A DNA stretch of 64,000 nucleotides from an uncultured Gammaproteobacteria bacterium (lineage in GTDB: Bacteria; Pseudomonadota; Gammaproteobacteria; Chromatiales; Chromatiaceae): NCBI GenBank assembly GCA_937926265.1, contig CALAZS010000130.1, positions 1 to 64,000 of the forward strand. The letters run 5' to 3'. The translations under genes were made by a program, and so were the position numbers. The notes under the pieces are model-generated. The model searched no databases. It was not told the DNA's origin and worked only from the letters and a program-made list of their open reading frames with translations. Shown here piece after piece: positions 35,900 through 45,823 of the stretch (position 1 is its first letter; each line of letters starts with the position of its first letter).

Positions 35900-38800
35900 A
35901 TGTCTACGCTTCTGGCTTCAGCCTCAGATTTTTCCAGTCTTGAGCAGGCTCTTGACTGGTTTATCAATCAACCCCCATCTTCTATAGACAGCCACTCTCA
36001 ACGGGCACTAGAGCAACTTTTATTTGTTGCCGGTGAACGCGGCATGCTCGGCTTTGTCGAAACCATTCAAAACAAACTCAACATTAATCTGGGAAAGGTT
36101 AAATTACCTCCAATCATATCTTCCCAGGTTGCTGCACCCGGGTTTTCCACGGCCGAGAATGGTCAGGTATTTAACATTCCCAGTGATCTGGGCGAATACC
36201 AGCAGGAAAGACTGCGTTTAATGGCCAAAGTAATCAGCCACAAGCTGTTTGGCAGAAAGATTATCGTCAATGTTGGTATTGGCTATATCGGCACAGCCAA
36301 CATTACTGCAGCTGCGAGTGCCCTTGATGAAAAACATAATCCGCTTTACTGCGTAATCGGCTACCAGCGACCGTCCAGCCACTCAAGCTGGAAAGTCAAT
36401 TTCATGAACCAGGGATTGCCGACCATCACAACGGCAGACAACTCTCTGGCAGAAAAAATAGACAGCGCCCATCGCCGCGGCAATTTAACTGCCACCTACC
36501 TGCAGGAACAGTCACTATCCGTAGCGGACATAATTTTCGTCGAAACCGAACTTCACGTTCGTAAGTACTCACCCAGAGCTATAGAGCGATCCGAAGCAGA
36601 TCCTGAAGCAACCTTGAAACTTATCAGGCAAATAGCCTCTGTCATGCCAGCGCATGCTTTGCTGGTTATTGAAAGTACCGTTTATCCCGGCTTTACTCTG
36701 CATGATGCACTGCCCCTTGTTAATCAAACCCTGATGCAGAGAGGCCTGATCAAGCAGGGCCAGGATAGTAACCTCGCTTATGGCTTTCACCGGGTAAAAC
36801 CTGGCACTGGCTTCATGTCATCGTTTTATAAAATTCCTAGGGACGCCGGCGGTGTCACTGAGCAGGCAGCTAAAACACTTAAGTCTTATTACGATGCCAC
36901 CGGTATCCGCTACCAGATGCATCATGACATCACTACATCTGAATTGATGAAGGACATTGAAAACGCTTCGAAGTTTGGCCTGCTTGACCTGATGAGCGCC
37001 TTTATGAAATCAGCAGAAGCTACCGGCATCAACGGTTTCAGGGTAATCCGTGCAATCGCTGAGGCCAGACCCGATGAGCATGGCCGTTACATCCGGGAAA
37101 TTGCCGGTTTACAGGTTGGCGGTTATTGCGTACCGAAAGAACTTGGTCTGCTGATCAATGGTTTAAGACGACACTATGATGTTTCCGAGCTTCAGATCCG
37201 GCAGATGTTTTATTCACGGATTGTCGCTGCTGCCATCAGTGACTATCGTGCAGAAGATGCTGTCTATCATGTGACCGTAGAATTAAGTCATGCTGGCAAA
37301 TCAATATCTGAAAGCCAGCTTTACTGGGCCGGTGTTTCATACAAGGAGGGCGTCGGTGACACGCGCATGGCCGGCACCGAAAGAGGACTCAGGTACGCCG
37401 CCCATCTCGGGGCTGACAACCGAGTAACCGACCCACTGGTAGTCAACTGGCCTGAACTTCAACATCAAAGGCTGGGTGATCCTGAATGCTGGGGGCATGG
37501 CCTGGCCAACCAGGAACAACTGCGTGATATCCAGGTTCACACCCACATCAATTTGCTTGAAAACCTTTCACCTGATGATGATGCCGTAATACTTGCAGTA
37601 AGACACCCGTCTTATCTTGGTGCCGGCAAACCCGAATCAGCCCGCACCGACAATGAAGGCCATGTTCATCCTGGCATTGATGCTATTACTCTGTCAGTCA
37701 AAATGCGCGGGCAAAAAAACAAACTCATCCTGGATACTTTTGATTTCCTTTCAGACTCAGACATAAAAAAATTTCTGGCACTCGGCTGGCAGGTACGCGC
37801 CTTTGGCAAAGGTCATATAAGCAAACTCAAAAAAGAAATAACCACTGAAGAAGCCGCCCTATGGCAGCAGGAACTTGAGAGTCGCCTTGCGCCGCCGGCA
37901 ACAGCAGTAAACGAAAAAGATGAAAAACCATGTGTTTCATTGCCAGACCTGGCCAACCGTCTCAATGAAGAAATACTCAAAGAATCGGTCAACCAGCTTT
38001 TCAGCCGTTTCAGGCAAACCGGTGAACTGCTTATAGCCCTTTCAGACAATCAATCACTGATGTCCCGGCCCGAGTCACCTGCAGAGGTTGTTAACCAGCT
38101 GCAACTGATACGCTATTTAAAACACGCCGGTCTGGATGGACTTAACCAGGACCTCGACCGGCTTGCCCATGAATTAATGCAAGCAGATGCAAGTCTCACT
38201 GTTGCAGAACATCTGCGCCTACTGCGACATCGTCCTGACCTGGCGATTTCCAACAAATCGGTTGAACATCCACTTTTTGATCAAAGCCTGGCACCTGATA
38301 CCCGCCTGTTGCCTGCCACGGTTTTTGTGACTGCAAACAATGGCAAACTGGAAAAGCGCGAAGACCCTGAAGGCTTACCTTATCGCCTGAGCACCAAGTG
38401 GGTACCTGACCTTGCCAACCTGATACAGGATAAACATGCCTTCCCGGTTGAGTGGTCAAAGTTTTCTATCGAGGTACCAATCAACCTGCGCAAGGTTTCA
38501 GACCAGCCTGTAGAGTTCGATCTGTATGAAGATTTTCTATACCTGCCGCTGGATTTTCGTGACTGGCTGGTAAACGATATCTGGAACCGGGGTTATGTGC
38601 TGACTACACTCGAAGGTGAGCCCCAGAACCGTGTCAGTTACCTGATGGACGTCAACCTGGACCCGAAGACAGTTGCCAGGGGACGTGGCGGCGTGCTTTT
38701 CTGGCAGGACAGTCGCGAACCGGTATTGCTGACCACGCCCGAAGGCCATGAAATTCCGCTTGAATTAAAAGCCATTGGTGACTACCTCGGCGGATCAGCA

Positions 38801-40417
38801 GAAAGTCTCAATGTTAATTACAACCGCACGATTATCAGCGGCCGGGTTGAAGGCGGCGGCACAGCCAAAACCAACCTGGGCCAGGTACCCGGTCATATGT
38901 TCTCAGCAGATGATATTAACTGGCAGGAACGATTGAAAACCTGTGGCCCCTACCTGCAGGGATTAACGCCGCGTTCTGTTTTCCGGGTGCGCTGGAGCTA
39001 CCCCGAGAAACCGGGTGATACCTTCCAGATGATCGGCAGGGCTTCACCATCAACCATGCGGCTTGGTCATGTGTTTGCAGGTACCGATGCATTTGATGTT
39101 TCACCCGAACAGACAGCTTACACACTAGGCTGGAACAACGCTGAAGTGCTTGGACATGATATCGCTGCAGTACACATTGCACTGAACCTCGATAACGTCA
39201 TGTCCAACAACTATTACACCGATACCGGCAGTAATATTGATTTGTTCTGTGAACGTGACCCCAAAGGCAGTTTCCGTGACTATGCCGGCTATGGACTGCT
39301 GATGGTTATTTACACCTACAACCAGATGAAGGCTTTCCAGGAAAGGCAAACTGCGCTCCCACAACCCTGTATTGACTACCTGCAGTTCTGGTTTGATGGA
39401 TTCCTTGAACGCTTTTTCTCACTTGAGCAGGGTAGAAAAGTACCAAATAAAAACTTTTTTGAACGTTTTTACAACGTAAAAGATAATTTTTTAACAACTG
39501 ACGCACCAAACCAGGTCGAGCTGCTCATCGATGAGTGGCTTGATACGCTCTGGTTAAATTATGTGCCCTATCATGTGTTAAGAAACCGCATGACTCGTGG
39601 CTTCAACCCCGGAATAGAAACCGCATTTACAACCGGGCGTGAAGAACGCATGTTTGATGTTCAGGACAAGGAAAAGGCCCGTAGCTTTTTGAAAAACCAG
39701 CTTGAAGTTATCGATCTTGCCAATGCCATTGGCAGATCAATTGAGCGTCCTTTGAATTTTGATTTTGACCGGGCAATGTCTGAATTAAATCAAAAGCTTG
39801 CCCAACTGGATTCCCCTAACACCATAAATGCTCTTGAGACTCAGGAACAGCCGGATTACCAGGATATCTATGAACTCAGCTTTTACGGCCCATTGCAGGA
39901 GGATGTGTTCACCATTCTCGATCACAATGATCAAAACCGGCTCGTCATAGCCAAGGCCAGACCCACTGTTTTCATTGATAAAATGGACGCCAATATCAAT
40001 CAGCGAATGCGCTTAAGTGGTCTGCGCCTGGTTAAAATGTTTGAAAACTCAGTTACTGGCGAGGTACCTGACATTATCAGGTCTTACCTGGCAGTATGGA
40101 AAGGCCCGGAAAGCCATGCTCCGGGAGAGTACGATATTCAAAAGCAGGAAAACACCACGGCCTTACTTAAGCTTATCCAGAAAGACTTCCGGATTGCCCG
40201 CATGCTAAACCAGAAGCACCTGGAAAAATTCTCTGATATTGAATGGTTAAGTGTTGAAGCCGGTTCGCAAGATATGCAATCTGGAGAAGAACTGACTGGC
40301 GATGTTCTGTCAGGAGATATTTTGGCAGGATATATTCTGGATCAGAAGCAGGTTAAGTTCAGACTGACTGAGAATGGAGAGCTGCATCAAACCAGCAGCA
40401 GTAATTTACCTGAATAG
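35900..40417 (+). CDS. Giant protein: nucleotide-sugar dehydrogenase-like N-half fused to unknown C-half
   Basis: About 1,505 aa from ATG 35900 (a GTG two codons earlier is possible). Residues about 115-660 resemble UDP-glucose/GDP-mannose dehydrogenases: Rossmann motif GIGYIG near 126-131, IESTVYPGFT near 258, KDIENASKFGLLDL near 350-365, the catalytic-cysteine segment GGYCVPKE with C410, and the late GVSYKEGVGDTRM. Residues about 680-1,505 match nothing I recognise. A segment near residues 1085-1105 (HIALNLDNVMSNN) faintly recalls a kinase/SelO catalytic loop, which is speculation. There is no signal peptide and no membrane helix. No sugar or polysaccharide genes are nearby. The leader contains alternative inverted repeats. 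Confidence 0.7.
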   Translation: MSTLLASASDFSSLEQALDWFINQPPSSIDSHSQRALEQLLFVAGERGMLGFVETIQNKLNINLGKVKLPPIISSQVAAPGFSTAENGQVFNIPSDLGEYQQERLRLMAKVISHKLFGRKIIVNVGIGYIGTANITAAASALDEKHNPLYCVIGYQRPSSHSSWKVNFMNQGLPTITTADNSLAEKIDSAHRRGNLTATYLQEQSLSVADIIFVETELHVRKYSPRAIERSEADPEATLKLIRQIASVMPAHALLVIESTVYPGFTLHDALPLVNQTLMQRGLIKQGQDSNLAYGFHRVKPGTGFMSSFYKIPRDAGGVTEQAAKTLKSYYDATGIRYQMHHDITTSELMKDIENASKFGLLDLMSAFMKSAEATGINGFRVIRAIAEARPDEHGRYIREIAGLQVGGYCVPKELGLLINGLRRHYDVSELQIRQMFYSRIVAAAISDYRAEDAVYHVTVELSHAGKSISESQLYWAGVSYKEGVGDTRMAGTERGLRYAAHLGADNRVTDPLVVNWPELQHQRLGDPECWGHGLANQEQLRDIQVHTHINLLENLSPDDDAVILAVRHPSYLGAGKPESARTDNEGHVHPGIDAITLSVKMRGQKNKLILDTFDFLSDSDIKKFLALGWQVRAFGKGHISKLKKEITTEEAALWQQELESRLAPPATAVNEKDEKPCVSLPDLANRLNEEILKESVNQLFSRFRQTGELLIALSDNQSLMSRPESPAEVVNQLQLIRYLKHAGLDGLNQDLDRLAHELMQADASLTVAEHLRLLRHRPDLAISNKSVEHPLFDQSLAPDTRLLPATVFVTANNGKLEKREDPEGLPYRLSTKWVPDLANLIQDKHAFPVEWSKFSIEVPINLRKVSDQPVEFDLYEDFLYLPLDFRDWLVNDIWNRGYVLTTLEGEPQNRVSYLMDVNLDPKTVARGRGGVLFWQDSREPVLLTTPEGHEIPLELKAIGDYLGGSAESLNVNYNRTIISGRVEGGGTAKTNLGQVPGHMFSADDINWQERLKTCGPYLQGLTPRSVFRVRWSYPEKPGDTFQMIGRASPSTMRLGHVFAGTDAFDVSPEQTAYTLGWNNAEVLGHDIAAVHIALNLDNVMSNNYYTDTGSNIDLFCERDPKGSFRDYAGYGLLMVIYTYNQMKAFQERQTALPQPCIDYLQFWFDGFLERFFSLEQGRKVPNKNFFERFYNVKDNFLTTDAPNQVELLIDEWLDTLWLNYVPYHVLRNRMTRGFNPGIETAFTTGREERMFDVQDKEKARSFLKNQLEVIDLANAIGRSIERPLNFDFDRAMSELNQKLAQLDSPNTINALETQEQPDYQDIYELSFYGPLQEDVFTILDHNDQNRLVIAKARPTVFIDKMDANINQRMRLSGLRLVKMFENSVTGEVPDIIRSYLAVWKGPESHAPGEYDIQKQENTTALLKLIQKDFRIARMLNQKHLEKFSDIEWLSVEAGSQDMQSGEELTGDVLSGDILAGYILDQKQVKFRLTENGELHQTSSSNLPE

Positions 40418-40454
40418 CTGCTTAATCCGGTCAACATTGATAGACTCTTCATCA

Positions 40455-40883
40455 ATGGACACTGACAAATCTCTTTTGCTGCAACGTACCTTCATGGCTA
40501 TTGCAGCCCTTAGTGGTGCTACTGCGGTTGCATTGGGTGCCTACGCAAGCCACGGTCTTAAAAATGTTCTAACAACAGATTCTCTGGCGGTTATTCAGAC
40601 CGCAATGGACTACCAGTTTATTCACACGCTGGCACTGCTCTTCGTAAGTCTTGTACCATTTAAAAGGACTCCGGCAAACAGTCGCCTGCTGATGTTGTCC
40701 GGAAGTTTGTTTGTTGCGGGTATCCTTTTATTCAGCGTTAACCTTTACGCTATTCAGATCCTGCATTTCACCGCCCTGAGCAAACTGACACCAGTCGGCG
40801 GTGTTATGTTCATAATCGGTTGGCTAATCCTTTTCATTCTCGCGTTTAAGAAATCCAATGCAGAAAAAAATACTGATCATTGA
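40455..40883 (+). CDS. DUF423 family membrane protein
   Basis: 142 aa from ATG 40455; upstream in-frame residues overlap the giant gene and have no family support. Four transmembrane helices. ALGAYASHGL near residue 27 and the MDYQFIHTLALL segment are DUF423 (YgdD-type) features. Its end overlaps the start of the sigma-54 activator gene by 26 bases. Confidence 0.8.
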   Translation: MDTDKSLLLQRTFMAIAALSGATAVALGAYASHGLKNVLTTDSLAVIQTAMDYQFIHTLALLFVSLVPFKRTPANSRLLMLSGSLFVAGILLFSVNLYAIQILHFTALSKLTPVGGVMFIIGWLILFILAFKKSNAEKNTDH

Positions 40884-42261
40884 AGATGATGTAAATCTGG
40901 GTCAGATGCTGCTGATGCACTTCGAGGATGAAGGCTTCAGGACCCAACATGTTCCTTCCTGCGAGAAAGCCCGGGAAACAATCAAGCATTCCCATTTCGA
41001 CCTGGTGCTACTTGATCAGCAATTACCTGACGGTAACGGCATTGATTTACTTGATGACCTGGTATTACAGAACCCGGATCGACCGGTGATAATGATGACC
41101 GGACACCATGACCTTGAGCTGGCCATCACCGCCATTAAAAAAGGTGCTGCGGACTTCATTCACAAGCCCGTGGCTACAGCTGACCTTCAACTTGCGGTCA
41201 GCAAGGCACTCAAAAACTACCAGGATGCAACATCTGCAATTTATGAAACAGACCGTGAAGACAGCCTTAATTTATCCCGGGAACTGATTGGCAAAAGCAG
41301 TGCCATGCTGGCTATCAGCAAGGAAATTGCACTGAGTGCGCAAAGCCATGCGAGTGTTTTAGTCACAGGTGAATCCGGCACCGGCAAAGAACTGATCGCC
41401 AAGCTGATTCACCAGCATAGCAGCCGGGCAGATAATCCGTTTATTGCCGTAAACTGTGCGGCAATAGTTGATAACCTGCTTGAAAGTGAGCTGTTTGGAC
41501 ATGAAAAAGGTGCTTTTACCGGTGCCTCTGAAAGAAAGCCCGGTAAATTTGAACTGGCTGAGAACGGTACCCTGTTTCTTGATGAGATTGGTGAACTGGC
41601 AATGCCGCTCCAGGCCAAGCTTCTGCGTGCCCTTCAGGAGCAAACCATTGAACCGGTAGGCTCTACACGTTCATTGAAAATCAATGCCAGGGTGATAGCC
41701 GCCACCAACCGCGACCTGTTTAGTTTGTCGCGTGATAAACAGTTTCGTGAAGACCTTATCTACCGTTTGAATGTTATCAACATCCAGCTTCCGCCTCTTA
41801 GAAAACGCAAGGAGGACATTCCCCTGCTGGCGAAAGCTTTTATTGAAAAGTACGCCCAGGAAAATGCCTGTTCCATGCCAGTCATCAACCAGGACTTCAT
41901 TGCGCATTTGCAATCGTATGACTGGCCGGGAAATGTGCGTGAACTAAACAATGCAATCACCCATGCAATGCTGCACTGCCGAGGTGGCCAGCTCAATATC
42001 GAGCTTCTTAACCTGGGCGCTGATCTGGAATCCAATCTTGATAACGACCTGGCATCAAGACAGATTTCTGACAGGCAAACTAACCTGGTTTCGGAAAATC
42101 ATGATGAAGAATTACTGACGCTGGATGAACTTGAGGCACGTCACATACAGAAAGTACTGAACCATACCGGTGGCCATAAATCGAACACCTGCAGGATACT
42201 GGGAATATCCCGCCCCGCCCTTGATCGCAAAATCGAAAAATACCAGCTAATCGTCACATAG
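40858..42261 (+). CDS. Sigma-54-dependent response regulator (NtrC family), orphan
   Basis: 467 aa. Receiver domain (1-120) with D53 as the phosphorylation site, an AAA+ domain with intact Walker A GESGTGKE (171-178), GAFTGA (218-223) and TLFLDEIGE, and a C-terminal Fis-type helix-turn-helix (about 425-467). It should remodel sigma-54 polymerase. No histidine kinase gene is adjacent. The gene lies directly upstream of a candidate sigma-54 promoter and three palindromic sites in front of an ECF sigma factor gene, its likely target. Confidence 0.9.
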   Translation: MQKKILIIEDDVNLGQMLLMHFEDEGFRTQHVPSCEKARETIKHSHFDLVLLDQQLPDGNGIDLLDDLVLQNPDRPVIMMTGHHDLELAITAIKKGAADFIHKPVATADLQLAVSKALKNYQDATSAIYETDREDSLNLSRELIGKSSAMLAISKEIALSAQSHASVLVTGESGTGKELIAKLIHQHSSRADNPFIAVNCAAIVDNLLESELFGHEKGAFTGASERKPGKFELAENGTLFLDEIGELAMPLQAKLLRALQEQTIEPVGSTRSLKINARVIAATNRDLFSLSRDKQFREDLIYRLNVINIQLPPLRKRKEDIPLLAKAFIEKYAQENACSMPVINQDFIAHLQSYDWPGNVRELNNAITHAMLHCRGGQLNIELLNLGADLESNLDNDLASRQISDRQTNLVSENHDEELLTLDELEARHIQKVLNHTGGHKSNTCRILGISRPALDRKIEKYQLIVT

Positions 42262-42275
42262 ACCTGCGTTAAGCC

Positions 42276-42336
42276 TGTAACTAAAAATTACATGCCCGCT
42301 TTTACCTGTAATGAAACATTACAACGTTTCGTTACA
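42276..42336 (+). promoter_or_regulatory. Three TGTAA-N7-TTACA-type sites, candidate activator binding sites
   Basis: Site 1 at 42276-42292 and site 2 at 42307-42323 match TGTAA-N7-TTACA exactly and start 31 bases apart (about three turns). Site 3 at 42320-42336 fits on one side (GTTACA) and nearly on the other (TACAA). They lie about 65-110 bases upstream of the -24 element, the usual distance for enhancer sites of sigma-54 activators. The neighbouring regulator is the obvious candidate binder. Confidence 0.6.
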
Positions 42337-42386
42337 ATTATTTATCCAGCCAAAATAATCTCTATATTATTCAATAAGTTATGTTT

Positions 42387-42402
42387 TGGCACGGTTCTCG
42401 CT
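42387..42402 (+). promoter_or_regulatory. Candidate sigma-54 promoter of the ECF sigma factor gene
   Basis: TGGCACG (42387-42393), a four-base spacer, then TCGCT (42398-42402). The -24 GG and -12 GC are separated by exactly ten bases as required; the only deviation from TGGCACG-N4-TTGCW is one T to C. Transcription would start near 42413 and leave a leader of about 20 bases before the ATG at 42434, with GAGGAG at 42423-42428. Confidence 0.7.
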
Positions 42403-42433
42403 CTAGATATTTTAACAATAATGAGGAGCAATC

Positions 42434-42955
42434 ATGTCAAGCATCACACTTAGCGGTTTTTTTGAACTCAAATCCCGAAAAAACAAAGAGGAACTCTTTA
42501 GCGAGTATGTTCATCAATATGCTGATGACCTTTACCGCTATGCCTACTGGTTATGCAACAGCAAAGTGGTTGCAGAAGATCTGGTTCAGGAGACAATGCT
42601 GCGCGCCTGGAAATCCATCCACAAACTTCAGGACAGTAAAGCTGTTAAAAGCTGGCTGTTTACCATTTTAAGGCGTGAAAACGCTCGACGTTTTGAAAGA
42701 AAACAGTTTGACTATTGTGATTTTCCAACGGAAGAAGTGTCCTGTCAGCGCTGTGATTACGACACATCGACCGAAGCGCATGTTCTCAGAAACGCGCTTA
42801 AACAACTGCCAGTTGAGTACCGTGAACCTTTATTACTGCAAATCGAGTTTGGATACAGTCAGAGAGAAATTGCGCAGCATCTGGACATCAGCCTGGCTGG
42901 AGCTGGTACACGTCTATTCCGGGCCCGTCAAAAACTCAAGAAATTGGTAGAGTGA
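42434..42955 (+). CDS. ECF-type RNA polymerase sigma factor
   Basis: 173 aa. Sigma region 2 (about 20-90, with YRYAYWLCNSKVVAEDLVQE and MLRAWKSI) and region 4 (about 120-170, GYSQREIAQHLDISLAGAGTRL) are present; regions 1 and 3 are missing, as in ECF factors. Two cysteines, in VSCQRCDYD, lie in the linker. No anti-sigma gene follows; the next gene is convergent trkH five bases away. Expression from the sigma-54 promoter would replace anti-sigma control. Confidence 0.88.
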   Translation: MSSITLSGFFELKSRKNKEELFSEYVHQYADDLYRYAYWLCNSKVVAEDLVQETMLRAWKSIHKLQDSKAVKSWLFTILRRENARRFERKQFDYCDFPTEEVSCQRCDYDTSTEAHVLRNALKQLPVEYREPLLLQIEFGYSQREIAQHLDISLAGAGTRLFRARQKLKKLVE

Positions 42956-42959
42956 CTGC

Positions 42960-44411
42960 TTATTTTGTCCAGAAGGCTGGTGACAAAATTACCAGCAGCG
43001 TAAAGATTTCCAAACGACCAAGCAGCATGGAAAAACACAATATCCACTTCGCCGGATCATTAAGGTCAGCGTAATGAGCACCCACACCTCCAAGCCCAGG
43101 GCCCAAATTGTTAATGGTTGCCGCCACTGCAGAATATGCCGTCATTAAATCGAGTCCTGTCATTGCAAGTGCCAGGTACATCATGATGAAACTGGCCACG
43201 TAAAGCGCAAAAAAACCCCAGATCGCATCAACCACTCTATAGGGCACCGTGTTGCCGCCAATCCGGATCGGTATCTGCGCCGAAGGATGTATCAGCCGCA
43301 GAATTTCACGCATTCCCTGTTTAATCAACAGCAGAAAACGAATCACCTTGATACCGCCACCCGTGGAACCGGCACAGCCGCCGACAAAACTGGTAAACAA
43401 CAGCAAAATGGCTACAAAGCCGGGCCAGTTGTAAAACTCGGCAGTGGTAAACCCGGTCGTAGTACCGATAGAAACCGATTGAAACAGCGCATTGAAAAAT
43501 GCCGAACCCCAGTCATCGTAAGTGCTGGTAAAAAACAGGTAAAGTGTGACGATAGCTGTGACAGTCATTAACAGACTGATGTAAAAAATAAACTCGGAAT
43601 CCTTGAAATAACTTTTAAATGATTGACTGCGCCAGGCAATGAAATGCAGTGCAAAGTTCACACCGGAGATCAGCATGAATACCACGGCAATCATTTCTAT
43701 CCAGGTACTGTTGTAATAACCGATACTGGCATCATGGGTGGAAAAGCCACCTATGGAAACGGTCGAAAACGCATGGCCAATGGCATCAAACAACTCCATA
43801 CCTGCAATCCAGTAAGCCAGCGTGCAGGCAATGGTTAAACTGAGGTAGATATACCAGAGCGCTTTTGCGGTTTCGGCAATACGTGGCGTCAGCTTGGAAT
43901 CCTTGACCGGCCCTGGCGTTTCAGCCCGGTAAAGCTGCATGCCACCAACACCCAGCAGCGGCAGTACGGCAACCGCGAGCACCACGATACCCATGCCGCC
44001 CAACCACTGCAGCTGTTGGCGGTAATAGAGGATTGACCTGGGCAGTTCATCAATCGACGTAATCACGGTAGCGCCGGTGGTGGTTAAACCTGAAATGGCT
44101 TCGAACATTGAGTCCGTTAGGGAAAGCTGTGGTTGCAGCGACAACATAAACGGCAAAGCGCCAATGGTGCTTAGTACGAACCAGAACATTACGACAACAA
44201 TAAAGCCATCGCGCATGCGCATATCGCGTTTGTAACTTCTAACCGGTATCCAGCTCAGAAAACCGATACCCAGCGTAATAAAAAATGCTGTCACAAAAGC
44301 CAGGTGGGCGCCGTCGGCATACCAGAGAGAAACCAATACCGGTGGTAACAGCGTTGAGCTGAATACCATCAGTAATAACCCCAGAATTCTTTGTATGGCA
44401 AAAAGGCGCAT
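42960..44411 (-). CDS. trkH: Potassium uptake protein TrkH
   Basis: 483 aa, normal length. A polytopic membrane protein with four pore repeats, such as SGLTTTGATV, TVSIGGFSTHD, SIGTTTGFTTAEF and INNLGPGLGG. It moves K+ with proton or sodium coupling and is gated by TrkA, whose gene ends 7 bases upstream on the same strand. Confidence 0.93.
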   Translation of the reverse strand: MRLFAIQRILGLLLMVFSSTLLPPVLVSLWYADGAHLAFVTAFFITLGIGFLSWIPVRSYKRDMRMRDGFIVVVMFWFVLSTIGALPFMLSLQPQLSLTDSMFEAISGLTTTGATVITSIDELPRSILYYRQQLQWLGGMGIVVLAVAVLPLLGVGGMQLYRAETPGPVKDSKLTPRIAETAKALWYIYLSLTIACTLAYWIAGMELFDAIGHAFSTVSIGGFSTHDASIGYYNSTWIEMIAVVFMLISGVNFALHFIAWRSQSFKSYFKDSEFIFYISLLMTVTAIVTLYLFFTSTYDDWGSAFFNALFQSVSIGTTTGFTTAEFYNWPGFVAILLLFTSFVGGCAGSTGGGIKVIRFLLLIKQGMREILRLIHPSAQIPIRIGGNTVPYRVVDAIWGFFALYVASFIMMYLALAMTGLDLMTAYSAVAATINNLGPGLGGVGAHYADLNDPAKWILCFSMLLGRLEIFTLLVILSPAFWTK

Positions 44412-44418
44412 TTTGACT

Positions 44419-45795
44419 TTAAAGGAACGTAATGCCTACCTGGAAGAGTTTTTCAACATCATGAATTTTATTTTTATCCATGAGGAACATGACCACGTGG
44501 TCATCACTCTGAATAACCGTGTCATGGTGGGCTATGACCACTTCTTCACCACGCACCAGCGCAGCAATACTGGCCCCCTGCGGTAACTTGATATCTTCGA
44601 TTTTCCTGCCAACCACCTTGGATGAGGTTTCATCACCATGGGCAATCGCTTCTATTGCTTCGGCCACGCCGCGACGCAAAGAGTGTACATTTACCACGTC
44701 CCCCCTCCGCACATAGGTCAGCAGGGTACCGATTGTCGCCTGTTGCGGTGATACAGCGATATCAATCTCGCCAGCCTGCACCAGGTCAACATAAGCAGGG
44801 CGGTTTATAAGTGCCATCACCTTTCTTGCGCCAAGGCGCTTGGCAAGCATGGCGGAAAGCACATTGGCCTCGTCGTCATTAGTCACGGCGCAGAAAATAT
44901 CGGTGTCTTCAATACTTTCTTCCAGCAGTAATTCTTCATCTGAGGAATCGCCATGCAAGACAATTGTCTGGCTGAGTTTTTCAGAAACCCGCATTGAAAT
45001 TGCCTTGTTTTTTTCAATAATCTTGACCCTGTATTTACTCTCAAGAGCCGATGCAAGGCGTCGACCAATATTGCCACCTCCGGCAAAAATGAGGCGCTTA
45101 TAAGGTTTTTCTGCGCGCCGCAGTTCACGCATCACTGCCGATATATTTTCTGCTGCGGCGATAAAAAACACCTCGTCATCCGGTTCTATCACGGTAATGC
45201 CGTCAGGGTGAATCGAGCGGTCTTTACGGTAGATCGCGGCCACCCGGGCTTCGGCATTTCCTAAATGTTCATTGAGTTCCTTCAACTGATGACCGACCAG
45301 TGGACCACCGTAGTATGCCCTTACGGCCACGAGACGCACACGGCCACCGGCGAAATCCATTACCTGCAATGCCCCCGGGTGTTGGATAAGGCGCAGAATG
45401 TATTCTGTCACCAGCTGCTCAGGACTGATCATCATGTCGATTGGCAGTGCATTCGGTGCGAACAGCTCCGGGTAACTGAGGTAATCCTGTGATCTGACGC
45501 GGGCGATTTTGGCGGGGGTTCTAAACAGTGTATAAGCAACCTGGCAGGCCACCATGTTGACTTCGTCGCTGTTGGTAACTGCCAGAATCATATCGGCATC
45601 TTCGGCACCGGCTTTTCTGAGCACGTCCGGATGTGACGCCAGCCCCTGAATAGTTCCAATGTCGAGACGATCACGTAAATCCCTTAACAGATCAGCATTT
45701 ACATCAACGACCGTAATATCGTTATGCTCTTCCTTGACCAGGTTGATTGCCACCGAGCGTCCGACCTGTCCGGCACCGAGGATAATGATCTTCAT
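44419..45795 (-). CDS. trkA: Trk potassium uptake regulator TrkA
   Basis: 458 aa with two RCK units. [10 protein letters not shown] begins the first nucleotide-binding fold, and [12 protein letters not shown] near residue 235 begins the second; each is followed by a TrkA_C domain. It binds NAD(H) and ATP at the cytoplasmic face of TrkH. It follows ntrX by 28 bases, an order common in gammaproteobacteria. Confidence 0.93.
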   Translation of the reverse strand: MKIIILGAGQVGRSVAINLVKEEHNDITVVDVNADLLRDLRDRLDIGTIQGLASHPDVLRKAGAEDADMILAVTNSDEVNMVACQVAYTLFRTPAKIARVRSQDYLSYPELFAPNALPIDMMISPEQLVTEYILRLIQHPGALQVMDFAGGRVRLVAVRAYYGGPLVGHQLKELNEHLGNAEARVAAIYRKDRSIHPDGITVIEPDDEVFFIAAAENISAVMRELRRAEKPYKRLIFAGGGNIGRRLASALESKYRVKIIEKNKAISMRVSEKLSQTIVLHGDSSDEELLLEESIEDTDIFCAVTNDDEANVLSAMLAKRLGARKVMALINRPAYVDLVQAGEIDIAVSPQQATIGTLLTYVRRGDVVNVHSLRRGVAEAIEAIAHGDETSSKVVGRKIEDIKLPQGASIAALVRGEEVVIAHHDTVIQSDDHVVMFLMDKNKIHDVEKLFQVGITFL

Positions 45796-45823
45796 CTGTC
45801 AGTTCCTAAAATGCCTAACATGC

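Noticed and set aside
36700..40417. SelO-type AMPylase domain in the giant protein
   Set aside because: Only one short segment near residue 1090 recalls the catalytic loop. The lysine, glycine loop and DFG-like parts cannot be placed with confidence, so I did not annotate a domain.
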